A stretch of DNA of 64,000 nt. Source: Paraburkholderia phytofirmans PsJN. Lineage in GTDB: Bacteria > Pseudomonadota > Gammaproteobacteria > Burkholderiales > Burkholderiaceae. Shown piece after piece: positions 32,573-40,969 of this stretch (position 1 is its first letter; each line of letters starts with the position of its first letter). A program made the translations under genes and the position numbers. The DNA is taken from contig NC_010681.1 of the NCBI RefSeq assembly GCF_000020125.1, forward strand, positions 868,001 through 932,000, given 5' to 3'. The notes beneath the pieces are model-generated. The model did not search any database and was not told the DNA's origin. It saw nothing but the letters and a program-made list of their open reading frames with translations.

Positions 32573-34855
32573 CTAATGCGCCACGTAACCCTCGGGCGTG
32601 GTGACCGTGTCCTTGAAGACGTCCGCGTTGCCGGAGACGACATAGACCGGCGCGGGCGAGAGTTTCAGGTTAGCCACGCCGTCGCGGTACGGCAAGCTCG
32701 TCGCGTTGCCCATCATGTCGAACGCCGTGACTTCGCCGGTCGTTCCCGGCGAGTCGACCCGCAGACGATAGTCCACGCTGCGGCTCGCGTCGAAGCCGCT
32801 TTTGGCGTTCCACTTGTCGTTGTCGTGCGTCCATAGCGCTGTCACGATCTTGCCGCCGCCGAGCCGGCGAAACGCGTAGGCGTAGACGCCTTTGGGCAGA
32901 TCCTTGAGCGGGCCGAGCGTGTCGGTGCCGTCGACGATGCGCGTCATCGCCGCCACCGCAAGCGCTGCGGGTTTCGGGCTGATGCGGGCCGGACCGTAGG
33001 CGCCTTTCGGGTTATCGAGCTCGAAGAAAATCCCGTAGCCGGGCGCGGCGTCCGGCATATCCGCGAGATAGAACACGTAGGTCATGTCGGCGCCTTCACC
33101 TAGCAGAATCAGATGCGTGCGCGCCGTCACGGCAGCTTGTGCATACAGCACATTCGCGCCCGGATAATTCTTGCCATACGATTGCCCGATGTCGTAGCTG
33201 ATGCCGGTTTCGGTCACGAAGAGCGGTGCGCCGGGCTTCAGGTACAGACGCATTTCGTGGCGCAGCGCGCGCATTGCGGCGGGCAGCGCGCCCGGCACGG
33301 TGCCGTGATTGCCGGTGTCCGCGACACGCTCGGGCGGATGCGAGGGCGTCGTGCCGATGTCGTAATAACCGTGAATCGTCATGCCATCCATATAGCGGCC
33401 GATTCCTAGCGGACCGAGCTTGCGCATCCACATGACGTTGCCCTGCACCGACGAATAGGTCAGACCCATGACCACCGCATGCGGATCCGTCTGATGGATG
33501 CCTTCCCAGACGGCCTTGTACATGGCGATGAAATTCGCGTCGGTGTCGCGCCATGGCAGACCGCCGTCGGCGTCCGGTTCCCACGTCACCTGATAGTAGT
33601 TGTCGCGCTGTTTGGGAAAGTAAGTCGTGCGCACGCGATTCGACTCGGCGCCCACCTTGGCCATGTAGTCCTTCATTTGCGCGAGCGATGTCGGCGCATA
33701 GCTGTGCGTCTCGGTCCCGGTTGGGCTCGCCCACTGCGGAATGCCGTCGAGCTGAATCAACCGCAGCAGGTCGCCGCGCCGGAAGAACGGCGTGAGCTGT
33801 TTGCTCGCGGGCTCGAACGTGCCAGCTTTTTTCGGCTCCTCCATATACCAGTTGCGATTGTCATTGACCCATGTGAGGCCGAGCGCGGTATAGACCGGCC
33901 GATAACCGTCGCCGTCGCAGCAGTGTTGCCTCGGCGCAAGATAAGCCGCGCCCTGTCCGCCGAAGCGGTGCAGATCTTCGTACGGAAAACGCACGGCGGG
34001 TAATGCAACGGACACATCCGGCAGCACGCCGAACGTCGCAATGCCGGCGGGGCGCGTGCCGCGCGATTCGAGCTGACCATGTGCACGTTCCAGCGACGCG
34101 GACACCGCGAAGTAGCCCGCCACGCTCGACGCGCAGCTCAACGTGGACAGCGTTGCACCTGCCGCGACGGGAAAGCGTCCGCTGGCGCGCACGGCATTCC
34201 AGGCGTCGCGTATCTGCCAGTTGAGCGTATCGGCTTGCGTTAGTCGTGTGGCGAAAACCAGCGCGAACGATTTGTTCACGGCGAAGAGACGCGTGCCGTC
34301 GCTGGGCGTATCGGCTTCGAGCAGATCGCCATTCGCCGCTGCGGGAACTTGCGATGAGGGCGACGAGCAGCGCAGCCCTTGCCCGGGTGGCGCCTTCAAG
34401 TCTATTGGTGTGGCGGATTGCATTGCGGCGCTCGGCGCTGCGTCCTGCTTCGCGACAGGCGCGGGTGCATCGCTCACCGCCGCCATCGCGCAACGTTTCT
34501 CCACTCCGGGCGCAGGATCGCCGAAAACACCGTTATTGCACTCGGCGCTATTCGAGAATGTTTTGACGACGTGTTGTTGCGGCGTGCCGTACAGCACGTC
34601 GCGCGTGCCGTTGAAACGGCAGGTGCCGTATTCTGCCGCGCACGGTGTCCACTTCCTGCCGTCTGCGCTGAACTCGCCATTGCTCACACCATTCGCTTGC
34701 GGCGCAGCATCCGCGGCTGCGCATCGGCCGGCCGTGAGGCCAAGCAGAATGACCGCCGTCGCCGCGAAAGCGATGGCAATTCCGGGGCTTCCCCCACGGC
34801 CGGAAAAGGCTCCGTCGCGCTTTCGCGGCGCGCGCTGCTCGCGTACATTCGACAT
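32573..34855 (-). CDS. Secreted glycoside-hydrolase-like protein with N-terminal Cys module, paralogue 2
   Basis: A 760-residue protein with an N-terminal hydrophobic signal/anchor (residues about 25-45). Residues about 58-125 form a small cysteine module (WTPCAAEYGTCRFNGTRDVL ... VFGDPAPGVEKRC), a type often attached to secreted carbohydrate enzymes. The rest matches the lipoprotein at 25363-27339, with candidate acid/base E426 in YYQVTWEPD and nucleophile E549 in FVTETGISYDIG, 123 residues apart. GGGGAA precedes the ATG. Its place next to gmm and the EPS operon suggests it acts on the EPS. Unlike paralogue 1 it has no lipobox and carries the extra module. Confidence 0.75.
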   Translation of the reverse strand: MSNVREQRAPRKRDGAFSGRGGSPGIAIAFAATAVILLGLTAGRCAAADAAPQANGVSNGEFSADGRKWTPCAAEYGTCRFNGTRDVLYGTPQQHVVKTFSNSAECNNGVFGDPAPGVEKRCAMAAVSDAPAPVAKQDAAPSAAMQSATPIDLKAPPGQGLRCSSPSSQVPAAANGDLLEADTPSDGTRLFAVNKSFALVFATRLTQADTLNWQIRDAWNAVRASGRFPVAAGATLSTLSCASSVAGYFAVSASLERAHGQLESRGTRPAGIATFGVLPDVSVALPAVRFPYEDLHRFGGQGAAYLAPRQHCCDGDGYRPVYTALGLTWVNDNRNWYMEEPKKAGTFEPASKQLTPFFRRGDLLRLIQLDGIPQWASPTGTETHSYAPTSLAQMKDYMAKVGAESNRVRTTYFPKQRDNYYQVTWEPDADGGLPWRDTDANFIAMYKAVWEGIHQTDPHAVVMGLTYSSVQGNVMWMRKLGPLGIGRYMDGMTIHGYYDIGTTPSHPPERVADTGNHGTVPGALPAAMRALRHEMRLYLKPGAPLFVTETGISYDIGQSYGKNYPGANVLYAQAAVTARTHLILLGEGADMTYVFYLADMPDAAPGYGIFFELDNPKGAYGPARISPKPAALAVAAMTRIVDGTDTLGPLKDLPKGVYAYAFRRLGGGKIVTALWTHDNDKWNAKSGFDASRSVDYRLRVDSPGTTGEVTAFDMMGNATSLPYRDGVANLKLSPAPVYVVSGNADVFKDTVTTPEGYVAH

Positions 34856-34962
34856 GTGTTCCCCGTGTCGTTCGCAGTCCGTCCAAAGGTTAGAGACGCG
34901 TCGCTCAACTACTAGTTCACCAGGTCAGAGCCGCCTCGTGTGACCTCTTCAAGTAATGTGTT

Positions 34963-35006
34963 GCGGAAACCGCATAGTGTATTTCCGCAAACCGGTGGCG
35001 GAAATA
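34963..35006. promoter_or_regulatory. Three copies of GCGGAAA, one pair forming a 9-bp inverted repeat
   Basis: GCGGAAA occurs at 34963-34969 and 34998-35004, and inverted at 34982-34988. TATTTCCGC (34980-34988) and GCGGAAATA (34998-35006) are perfect inverted arms with a nine-base spacer. It is about 110-150 bp upstream of the glycosidase-like gene. Likely a protein-binding site; regulator unknown. Confidence 0.5.
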
Positions 35007-35079
35007 GCTCGGTGCTCCTTCGGCACATTCGGCCATTGGCCCGTCTATTGCCGTGCGGCCTAAAGCTGCCTTATTCCGG

Positions 35080-35097
35080 TGTTTCACGTTTGAAACA
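35080..35097. repeat. 18-bp palindrome resembling parS with a 2-bp insertion
   Basis: TGTTTCACGTTTGAAACA has seven-base perfect arms and a four-base centre. The bacterial parS consensus TGTTTCACGTGAAACA differs only by lacking TT after the central CACGT. As written the half-site spacing is altered, so ParB binding is doubtful. It may be an unrelated operator. Confidence 0.45.
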
Positions 35098-35278
35098 TTA
35101 ATCGTCACGTTTATATTCCCGAGATCCAATAACAACCAAGTAAATAATTTTGTCGAACTCTCAAGTGTTTATATTGGTTGTTCGTTTTACTTATTGCCAT
35201 CCCCGCGCATATATCGTCAGAAGAAACCCAGATGGGCAAGGGGCGCGGCGAATACGCGGATGTAAAGCCGAATGAACT

Positions 35279-35296
35279 CATTCTGGCACCAGAATG
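35279..35296. promoter_or_regulatory. Perfect palindrome CATTCTGG-CA-CCAGAATG
   Basis: Eight-base arms flank a two-base centre about 355 bp upstream of the EPS regulator start. The symmetry and length suit a dimeric DNA-binding protein. Confidence 0.5.
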
Positions 35297-35401
35297 GGGA
35301 AAAATAACTTTAAATCGGCATAGCGGCGGATGGAACAAATTGTAACTGCGCCGTTTTCGAGTAGTCGTGGTGTGTGCGGTGGCGTACGAAATGGCGTTTT
35401 T

Positions 35402-35430
35402 ATTTGCATTAACATTCGCAGAATGCAAAT
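35402..35430. promoter_or_regulatory. Perfect inverted repeat ATTTGCATT / AATGCAAAT
   Basis: Nine-base arms are separated by 11 bases, so the two half-sites lie about two helical turns apart on the same face. It is about 220 bp upstream of the EPS regulator start, in the AT-rich control region. Confidence 0.5.
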
Positions 35431-35651
35431 TCATTCCTATGCGGAATCGGCAATTAATTCGTTGAAAAGACGGCGGTAGCGGGGTTGTTCCGAAAATCCC
35501 TGGTTGGTCACCCTGTCCATACGCCAACATGTCTGCGCTTTCGGTCATGGCGGCAAAGTGCTTGAGTGGCGGTGACTATGATGCGCTGCACAGAGGATGG
35601 CCTCTCTGTGGCCGTCCAAGGTGAAAAGTAGATCCGTTTTCTGGTGAGAGG

Positions 35652-36641
35652 ATGACTATGACCTGCGCGAGTCTCGAGTCCGCAATGCTGCGCTGGGTGC
35701 ACGCTCCGAGCAAGGGTATGCGTCGCATCGCGATACTGATGTTCAACGACTGCTCGCTGCAGGGAGCAGGGGTTGTCGCCGAGGTGTTTCAGGCAGCGAA
35801 CGAAATGGCCTCGTCCGGCTCGGGCGGCTGGTTATACGACGTTTCGTTCCTGTCTGCCGACGGCGGCATGGTGACGTCGTCGTCCGCGCTGCGAGTCTGG
35901 ACAGACGGACTCGACGCGCGGCATTACGGCGGTTTCGACGCGCTCTATGTAGCGGGCGGCAAAGGCGCGCTGGCCGCGGCTAGCGATGAACGCCTGATTG
36001 CGTGGCTGCGCCGTGTGCGCCGCAACACCGGCATGATCCGGCCGATCGCGGAAGGTCGCGCGTTGCTCGAGGCAGCCTACGTGCCCGACAGTCAGGAGGT
36101 CGGCGATGCGCATGCGCAGTCCGCACCGGCGCGGCAGCCCGAACAGCCAGCCGATGCGGGCGACCGTCTCGAATCGATGCGAAGCGCGCTCGCCATGATC
36201 AAGCGCGATCTCGGCGGCGCCACGGCGCGTACCGTTGCCGAGCGCCTGCTGGCGGACTCGTGCTCGAATCTCGCGCCGCTGCTCGGCGAAGACGGCGGCC
36301 TGAGTCCCGGCGACAAGGTGCGCGCGGCAGCTCGCTGGCTGCAAGAGAATTGCCAGCAGGCGATTTCGATTGCCGACGCGGCGCAGTTCGCCGCGATGAG
36401 CGAGCGCAACTTTCTGCGCCGCTTCAAGATGGAAATGGGCATTACGCCCTCCAGTTTTCTGTTGCACGAGCGTCTTGCGGTGACTTGCAGCCTGTTGACC
36501 GAATCGGAATTGCCGGTCGACAAGATTGCCCGGCGTACCGGCATGGGCAACGGCGATCGACTCGCGAAAGTGTTTCGCAAGCGGATGAGAATTTCGCCGA
36601 CCGAATTTCGGATTCAAAGTCGCCGACTAGTCGGCGAATAG
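35652..36641 (+). CDS. GlxA/AraC-family transcriptional regulator of the EPS operon
   Basis: A 329-residue regulator. Residues about 22-130 are a DJ-1/PfpI-like sensor domain (MRRIAILMFNDCSLQGAGVVAEVFQAANEM); residues about 225-320 are an AraC-type double helix-turn-helix (WLQENCQQAISIADAAQFAA, MSERNFLRRFKMEMGITPS). It lacks a clear nucleophile-elbow Cys, so sensing rather than catalysis is expected. GAGAGG lies directly before the ATG at 35652 and six bases before an ATG at 35658, so the true start may be 35658. It stands 87 bp upstream of manC, co-directional, and probably controls the operon. Confidence 0.85.
   Translation: MTMTCASLESAMLRWVHAPSKGMRRIAILMFNDCSLQGAGVVAEVFQAANEMASSGSGGWLYDVSFLSADGGMVTSSSALRVWTDGLDARHYGGFDALYVAGGKGALAAASDERLIAWLRRVRRNTGMIRPIAEGRALLEAAYVPDSQEVGDAHAQSAPARQPEQPADAGDRLESMRSALAMIKRDLGGATARTVAERLLADSCSNLAPLLGEDGGLSPGDKVRAAARWLQENCQQAISIADAAQFAAMSERNFLRRFKMEMGITPSSFLLHERLAVTCSLLTESELPVDKIARRTGMGNGDRLAKVFRKRMRISPTEFRIQSRRLVGE
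36621..36636. repeat. 16-bp perfect palindrome inside the regulator's last codons
   Basis: CGCCGACTAGTCGGCG is self-complementary end to end. It encodes RRLVG at the C-terminus, five bases before the stop region, and lies 20 bp upstream of a larger hairpin. It may be an operator for the manC promoter or part of a terminator region. Confidence 0.5.
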
Positions 36642-36655
36642 CGCGACGGGGCCAG

Positions 36656-36685
36656 CCGGATGCCGTGTGACAACACGGCATCCGG
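36656..36685 (+). terminator. Hairpin between the regulator gene and manC
   Basis: CCGGATGCCGTG pairs perfectly with 36674-36685 around a six-base loop. No T-run follows (TCCGTACTTC), so it could be an attenuator, an operator or a weak terminator that separates regulator expression from the biosynthetic operon. Confidence 0.5.
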
Positions 36686-36728
36686 TCCGTACTTCTGTCG
36701 AACTTTGGGAATTGTAAGGAATGCGAAT

Positions 36729-38276
36729 ATGTTGACTCAGGGAGCTGTAGGCGCCGCATCGGTCGACACGAACGGTGCGGATGCCGCGACGGCGGGCACG
36801 CGTTGCACGCGCATCGCCCCAGTCATTCTGGCGGGCGGCTCGGGCACGCGGCTGTGGCCGGTGTCGCGGGAGAACTATCCGAAGCAACTGATCGACGTCG
36901 TCGGTTCCGACTCGCTGCTGCAAGCTACCGCGCGGCGCATGGACGGCTTTCCGGCCGGATGGAGCGTGGATGTCTCGCCGATCATCGTATGCGGTGAAGA
37001 ACATCGCTTCGTGATCGCAGAACAACTTCATGAAAATGGCGTCGACGCTCGTCTTATTGTGGAGCCGGCGCGTCGCGATACGGCGCCCGCGTTGACGCTG
37101 GCGGCGTCGCTCGCATGCGCGGACGGTGGCGACGCGATTCTCGTCGTCATGCCCGCGGATCACTCGATCGCCGACGTGCCCGCTTTGCAGGCCGCGCTTG
37201 AACTTGCCGCGCGCTATGCCGAGCAGGGTTCGATCGCGACGCTGGGCGTGCCGCCCACGCGGCCCGACACCGGTTTTGGTTATATCCGCGTTGGCACCGA
37301 ACTGGCGGGAGGCGGCCACGCAATCGACGGTTTCGTCGAAAAGCCCGCGGAAGAACTTGCGGCGAAGTACGTCGCGGCAGGCATGTATTGGTGGAACAGC
37401 GGCATCTTCATCGTGCGCGCGAGCGTGTGGCTCGATACGTTGAAGCGTCTGCAACCGGACATGCACTCGGCCTGCGAGCGCGCATTTACCGGCGGCCGCC
37501 TGGACGGTGCGTATTTCCGGCCGCTGGTCGATGCGTTCCTCAGCGCGCCCGCGAACTCGATCGACTACGCGGTGATGGAGCGCCTCACCGAGACGGCGGG
37601 CTCTGAAACGCCGGATAAGGCGCCGGCGACGCCGGCAGGAGTGGTGGTCGGACTGAATGCCGGCTGGTCGGACCTGGGTTCCTGGGATGCCGTCTGGGCC
37701 GCGATGGAGAAGGACGCCAACGGTAACGCAGGACGCGGCCGGGTCACATTCGAAGGCGCGGTGTCGAGCTATGCGCATTCGGAAGGCCGGCTGGTCGCCT
37801 GTGTCGGCACCACCAACGTGGTGGTGGTCGAAACCGCCGATGCCGTGCTGGTGGTCGACCGCTCGCATGTGCAGGACGTGAAGGGGCTGGTGTCGCGCAT
37901 CAAGGCGCAGCACGCGCCGGAGGCCGACGCGCATCGCAAGGTGCGCCGTCCTTGGGGTTTCTACGATTCGATCGACCATGGCGAGCGTTTCCAGGTCAAG
38001 CGCATCGTGGTGACGCCGGGCGCGCAACTGTCGTTGCAATTGCATCACCACCGCGCGGAACACTGGGTCGTCGTGCGCGGCACGGCGCTCGTCACACGCG
38101 GCGAAGAGCAGTTTCTGCTGAGTGAAAACGAATCGACTTACATCCCGCTCGGCATCAAACACCGGCTCGAAAACCCGGGCAAGGTGCCGCTCGAAATCAT
38201 TGAAATCCAGTCAGGCGCCTATCTCGGCGAAGACGACATTGTGAGGTTCAACGACAACTACGGCCGCTGCTCCTAA
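36729..38276 (+). CDS. manC: Mannose-1-phosphate guanylyltransferase / mannose-6-phosphate isomerase
   Basis: A 515-residue bifunctional type II enzyme. The nucleotidyltransferase domain begins PVILAGGSGTRLWPVSREN with the FVEKP signature near residue 205; the C-terminal cupin isomerase domain has QLSLQLHHHRAEHWVVV near 440. It makes GDP-mannose from mannose-1-phosphate and interconverts mannose-6-phosphate and fructose-6-phosphate. AAGGA lies before the ATG at 36729; the frame is open upstream through the hairpin but without coding character. It is the first biosynthetic gene of the EPS operon, in the place of bceA in cepacian clusters. Confidence 0.94.
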   Translation: MLTQGAVGAASVDTNGADAATAGTRCTRIAPVILAGGSGTRLWPVSRENYPKQLIDVVGSDSLLQATARRMDGFPAGWSVDVSPIIVCGEEHRFVIAEQLHENGVDARLIVEPARRDTAPALTLAASLACADGGDAILVVMPADHSIADVPALQAALELAARYAEQGSIATLGVPPTRPDTGFGYIRVGTELAGGGHAIDGFVEKPAEELAAKYVAAGMYWWNSGIFIVRASVWLDTLKRLQPDMHSACERAFTGGRLDGAYFRPLVDAFLSAPANSIDYAVMERLTETAGSETPDKAPATPAGVVVGLNAGWSDLGSWDAVWAAMEKDANGNAGRGRVTFEGAVSSYAHSEGRLVACVGTTNVVVVETADAVLVVDRSHVQDVKGLVSRIKAQHAPEADAHRKVRRPWGFYDSIDHGERFQVKRIVVTPGAQLSLQLHHHRAEHWVVVRGTALVTRGEEQFLLSENESTYIPLGIKHRLENPGKVPLEIIEIQSGAYLGEDDIVRFNDNYGRCS

Positions 38277-38329
38277 ACAGCACGCCGGACTCAACTGCGG
38301 ACAAGAACGGCAAGAACGAGGTGACCAGA

Positions 38330-39715
38330 ATGCGCAAGTTTCAGGATTTGCTCGCGCGAATTTTTGATGTTGCATTGGTATTGGTGGGTGCGGCGGTGGC
38401 GTCGCAGATCCGCTTTGATTACCTCGCTCAGTCCGGATTTTATTGGGCGCTCGTGATGTTCTCCGCGGCCTTCGCACTGGCCATCTTTCCGGCGTTCGGC
38501 GTCTACGAATCATGGCGCGGCCGCTCCAAGGCAGTGCTGGCCGGCCAGGTATCGCTCGCCTGGCTGATGGTGCAGGTCAGCGCGCTCGTGCTGATGTATT
38601 CGCTGCATCGTATCGACTTCGTGTCGCGTCTGTGGTTCTCGTACTGGACGGCGGTGACCGGCGGCCTGCTGATCTCGTACCGCCTGATGACGCACGCCGT
38701 ACTGGCGAGGGCACGCAGCGCGGGTTTGAATCTGCATCAGGTCGCGATTGTCGGCAGCGGCTCGCAGTGCGACGCGATTATTCGCCGGATCAACGCCGCG
38801 CCGACCACCGGTTTTCGCGCCACCGCCGTGTACAACGCGCGTCCGCAGGTGTCGCCGGTCGCAAGCCCTGGAGTTCAGGTGTTCGACACGGTCGACGCGC
38901 TCGCCAACTATATGCGGACCAACGACGTGCACGAGCTGTGGCTGATGCTGTCGCTTTCCGAAGAGCCGCTGATCTGTTCGCTGGTCAGCGAATTCCGCGA
39001 CGATCTGGTGAACATCCGCTTCATGCCGGACGTGCGCAGCCTCGCGCTCTTCGAGGGCAGCGGCGTGATCGATCTGCTCGGCGTGCCGGCGATCAATCTC
39101 GTGGCTTCGCCGCTGTCCGCCAACTCGATGCTGAAGAAGGAAATCTTCGACCGCCTGTTCGCCCTGACCGCCTTGATCGCGCTCGCACCGATCATGCTCG
39201 TCATCGCGATCGCGGTGAAACTGTCCTCGCGCGGTCCGGTTCTGTTCAGGCAGAAACGCAAAGGCGCCGACGGTCGCGTCTTCACAATCTATAAGTTCCG
39301 TTCTATGCGGTTGCACACGGAGCAAAAGGGCACCGTCAGGCAAGCTACGCGTAACGATCCGCGAGTCACGAGAGTGGGCGCCTTTTTGCGCCGCACGAGC
39401 CTCGACGAATTGCCTCAATTCTTTAACGTGTTGCGTGGCGACATGTCGGTCGTAGGACCGCGTCCCCACGCACTCGAGCACGACGACCTCTACCAGAAAG
39501 TGGTCGCGGGCTATATCAATCGCTACCGCATAAAACCGGGGATCACGGGGTGGGCACAGATCAACGGTTTTCGTGGCGAAACCGACCGCATCGAGAAGAT
39601 GGAACGTCGCGTCGAACATGACCTGTATTACCTGGGCCATTGGTCGTTCGCGCTCGACATGCGGATTATCGGCGCGACGATAGTCGCCGGACTGGTGCAT
39701 CGAAACGCTTATTAG
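38330..39715 (+). CDS. wcaJ: Undecaprenyl-phosphate hexose-1-phosphate transferase (WcaJ-type)
   Basis: A 461-residue polyprenyl-phosphate sugar transferase. It has four N-terminal membrane helices (residues about 10-115), a CoA/NAD-binding-like region (about 125-250) and the C-terminal catalytic domain, with KRKGADGRVFTIYKFRSM, DPRVTRVGAFLRRTSLDEL and DMSVVGPRPH. It starts repeat-unit synthesis by loading glucose-1-phosphate or a related sugar on undecaprenyl phosphate. GAGG lies eight bases before the ATG at 38330; a GTG at 38321 is the alternative. It follows manC by 53 bp. Confidence 0.92.
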   Translation: MRKFQDLLARIFDVALVLVGAAVASQIRFDYLAQSGFYWALVMFSAAFALAIFPAFGVYESWRGRSKAVLAGQVSLAWLMVQVSALVLMYSLHRIDFVSRLWFSYWTAVTGGLLISYRLMTHAVLARARSAGLNLHQVAIVGSGSQCDAIIRRINAAPTTGFRATAVYNARPQVSPVASPGVQVFDTVDALANYMRTNDVHELWLMLSLSEEPLICSLVSEFRDDLVNIRFMPDVRSLALFEGSGVIDLLGVPAINLVASPLSANSMLKKEIFDRLFALTALIALAPIMLVIAIAVKLSSRGPVLFRQKRKGADGRVFTIYKFRSMRLHTEQKGTVRQATRNDPRVTRVGAFLRRTSLDELPQFFNVLRGDMSVVGPRPHALEHDDLYQKVVAGYINRYRIKPGITGWAQINGFRGETDRIEKMERRVEHDLYYLGHWSFALDMRIIGATIVAGLVHRNAY

Positions 39716-39780
39716 TTGTTAACAAAACGCCGCGCGCTTCGTCCCTTGAGGAAAAACGCCGTGGCACAAGGAGGAACATC

Positions 39781-40920
39781 ATGAGCTCGCTTGGTCTACG
39801 CACGGGAAGTCTCCTGGTTTTCGCTACTGCAACACTGCTTTCCGGATGCGGGATCGCACCCGGCCAGCGGATGATCACACCGGCCGCCATTCAGGATACC
39901 GGTGGTGATTACAGTACTGAGCCGTCGCAGCAAACGCAGATTCCGATTACGGATATCAATCTTTCGCTGCTGCGCAAGATGAACCAGGCGCAGACGGCTT
40001 CGACGCTGCCGCCGGCGACGACCGCACTGTTCGGCAAGCCGACCGCCTACAAGGTTGGCCCTGGCGACGTGCTGCAGATCACCGTGTGGGATCACCCGGA
40101 ACTCGCGGCCGCGCTTGGTCAGCCGCAGCAGAACACGAAGACGTCGGACGCCGCGCCCGGCTTCCTGATCGACGAAAACGGCGACGTGCAGTTCCCGTAT
40201 GCCGGCACGGTACATGTGGCCGGCAAGGACGCCACGTCGATCCAGAAGGAGCTCTACAAGCGTTTGAGCAAGGTGTACCAGAAGCCGGAAGTGACGGTGC
40301 GGGTGGCCTCGTTCCGCGCGCAGCAGATCTATATCGACGGCGAAGTGCGCACGCCTGGCGCGCTGTCGGTCACCGACATTCCGATGTCGCTGACGAACGC
40401 GATCGGCCAGGCCGGCGGCCTCAGCGCCAATGCGGATCGCAGCCGCGTGGTGTTGCTGCGCAACGGCGTGCCGTATCAGCTGAACGTGGACGACCTGATC
40501 AAGCGCGGCAAAAATCCTTCGGACATCTACCTGCAACCGGGCGACGTGCTGCGGGTGGCATCGCGTGAAGACAGCGGCGTCTACGTGATGGGCGAAGTCA
40601 ACAAGCCGGCGACCATCCTGCCGATGCGCAACGGTTCGTTGACGCTTTCGCAGGCGATCTCCGACAGCGGCAGCTTCGACTCGAACACGGCCGCGGCGCG
40701 GCAACTGTTCGTGATCCGCAACTCGACGAGCGAAACGCCTGAGGTGTACCACCTCGACGCGACCTCGCCGGTGTCGATGGTGCTCGCGAATCAGTTCGAA
40801 CTGCAACCGAAAGACGTGGTGTATGTCGGTCAAGGCGGGCTGGTCCGCTTCAACCGTGTGTTGAACCTGCTGCTGCCGGCGATCAATGCGGCTGTAACGG
40901 GTGCCGTTCTCGCGAAATAG
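39781..40920 (+). CDS. wza: Outer-membrane polysaccharide export lipoprotein (Wza family)
   Basis: A 379-residue lipoprotein with the signal LLVFATATLLSGC (modified Cys near residue 23). The poly-export domain reads KVGPGDVLQITVWDHPELA near residue 85, followed by SLBB-type repeats (about 175-340). AAGGAGG sits right before the ATG at 39781; the longer frame is upstream extension only. Wza proteins form the octameric outer-membrane channel through which EPS leaves the cell. It is followed directly by the matching Wzc kinase. Confidence 0.93.
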   Translation: MSSLGLRTGSLLVFATATLLSGCGIAPGQRMITPAAIQDTGGDYSTEPSQQTQIPITDINLSLLRKMNQAQTASTLPPATTALFGKPTAYKVGPGDVLQITVWDHPELAAALGQPQQNTKTSDAAPGFLIDENGDVQFPYAGTVHVAGKDATSIQKELYKRLSKVYQKPEVTVRVASFRAQQIYIDGEVRTPGALSVTDIPMSLTNAIGQAGGLSANADRSRVVLLRNGVPYQLNVDDLIKRGKNPSDIYLQPGDVLRVASREDSGVYVMGEVNKPATILPMRNGSLTLSQAISDSGSFDSNTAAARQLFVIRNSTSETPEVYHLDATSPVSMVLANQFELQPKDVVYVGQGGLVRFNRVLNLLLPAINAAVTGAVLAK

Positions 40921-40969
40921 TAACCGCACAGTGTGAACTCGAACCTCCGGACCTTGTTGGGTGAAGAAA

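Larger units (their letters stand above)
34856..35651. promoter_or_regulatory. AT-rich 796-bp region upstream of the EPS regulator, rich in inverted repeats
   Basis: No gene is supportable here; frames of 72 and 145 codons on the minus strand lack coding character. GC content is clearly below the flanks. Perfect inverted repeats occur at 34980-35006, 35080-35097, 35279-35296 and 35402-35430 (given separately). It lies between two divergent units, the secreted glycosidase-like gene and the EPS regulator/operon, and is the obvious control region for both. Confidence 0.6.

Noticed and set aside
34917..35135. A 72-codon minus-strand frame upstream of the glycosidase-like gene
   Set aside because: No ribosome site and no recognisable content; crosses the near-parS palindrome.
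35111..35548. A 145-codon minus-strand frame in the EPS control region
   Set aside because: No ribosome site, composition unlike a protein of this genome, and it runs across the inverted repeats in the AT-rich gap.
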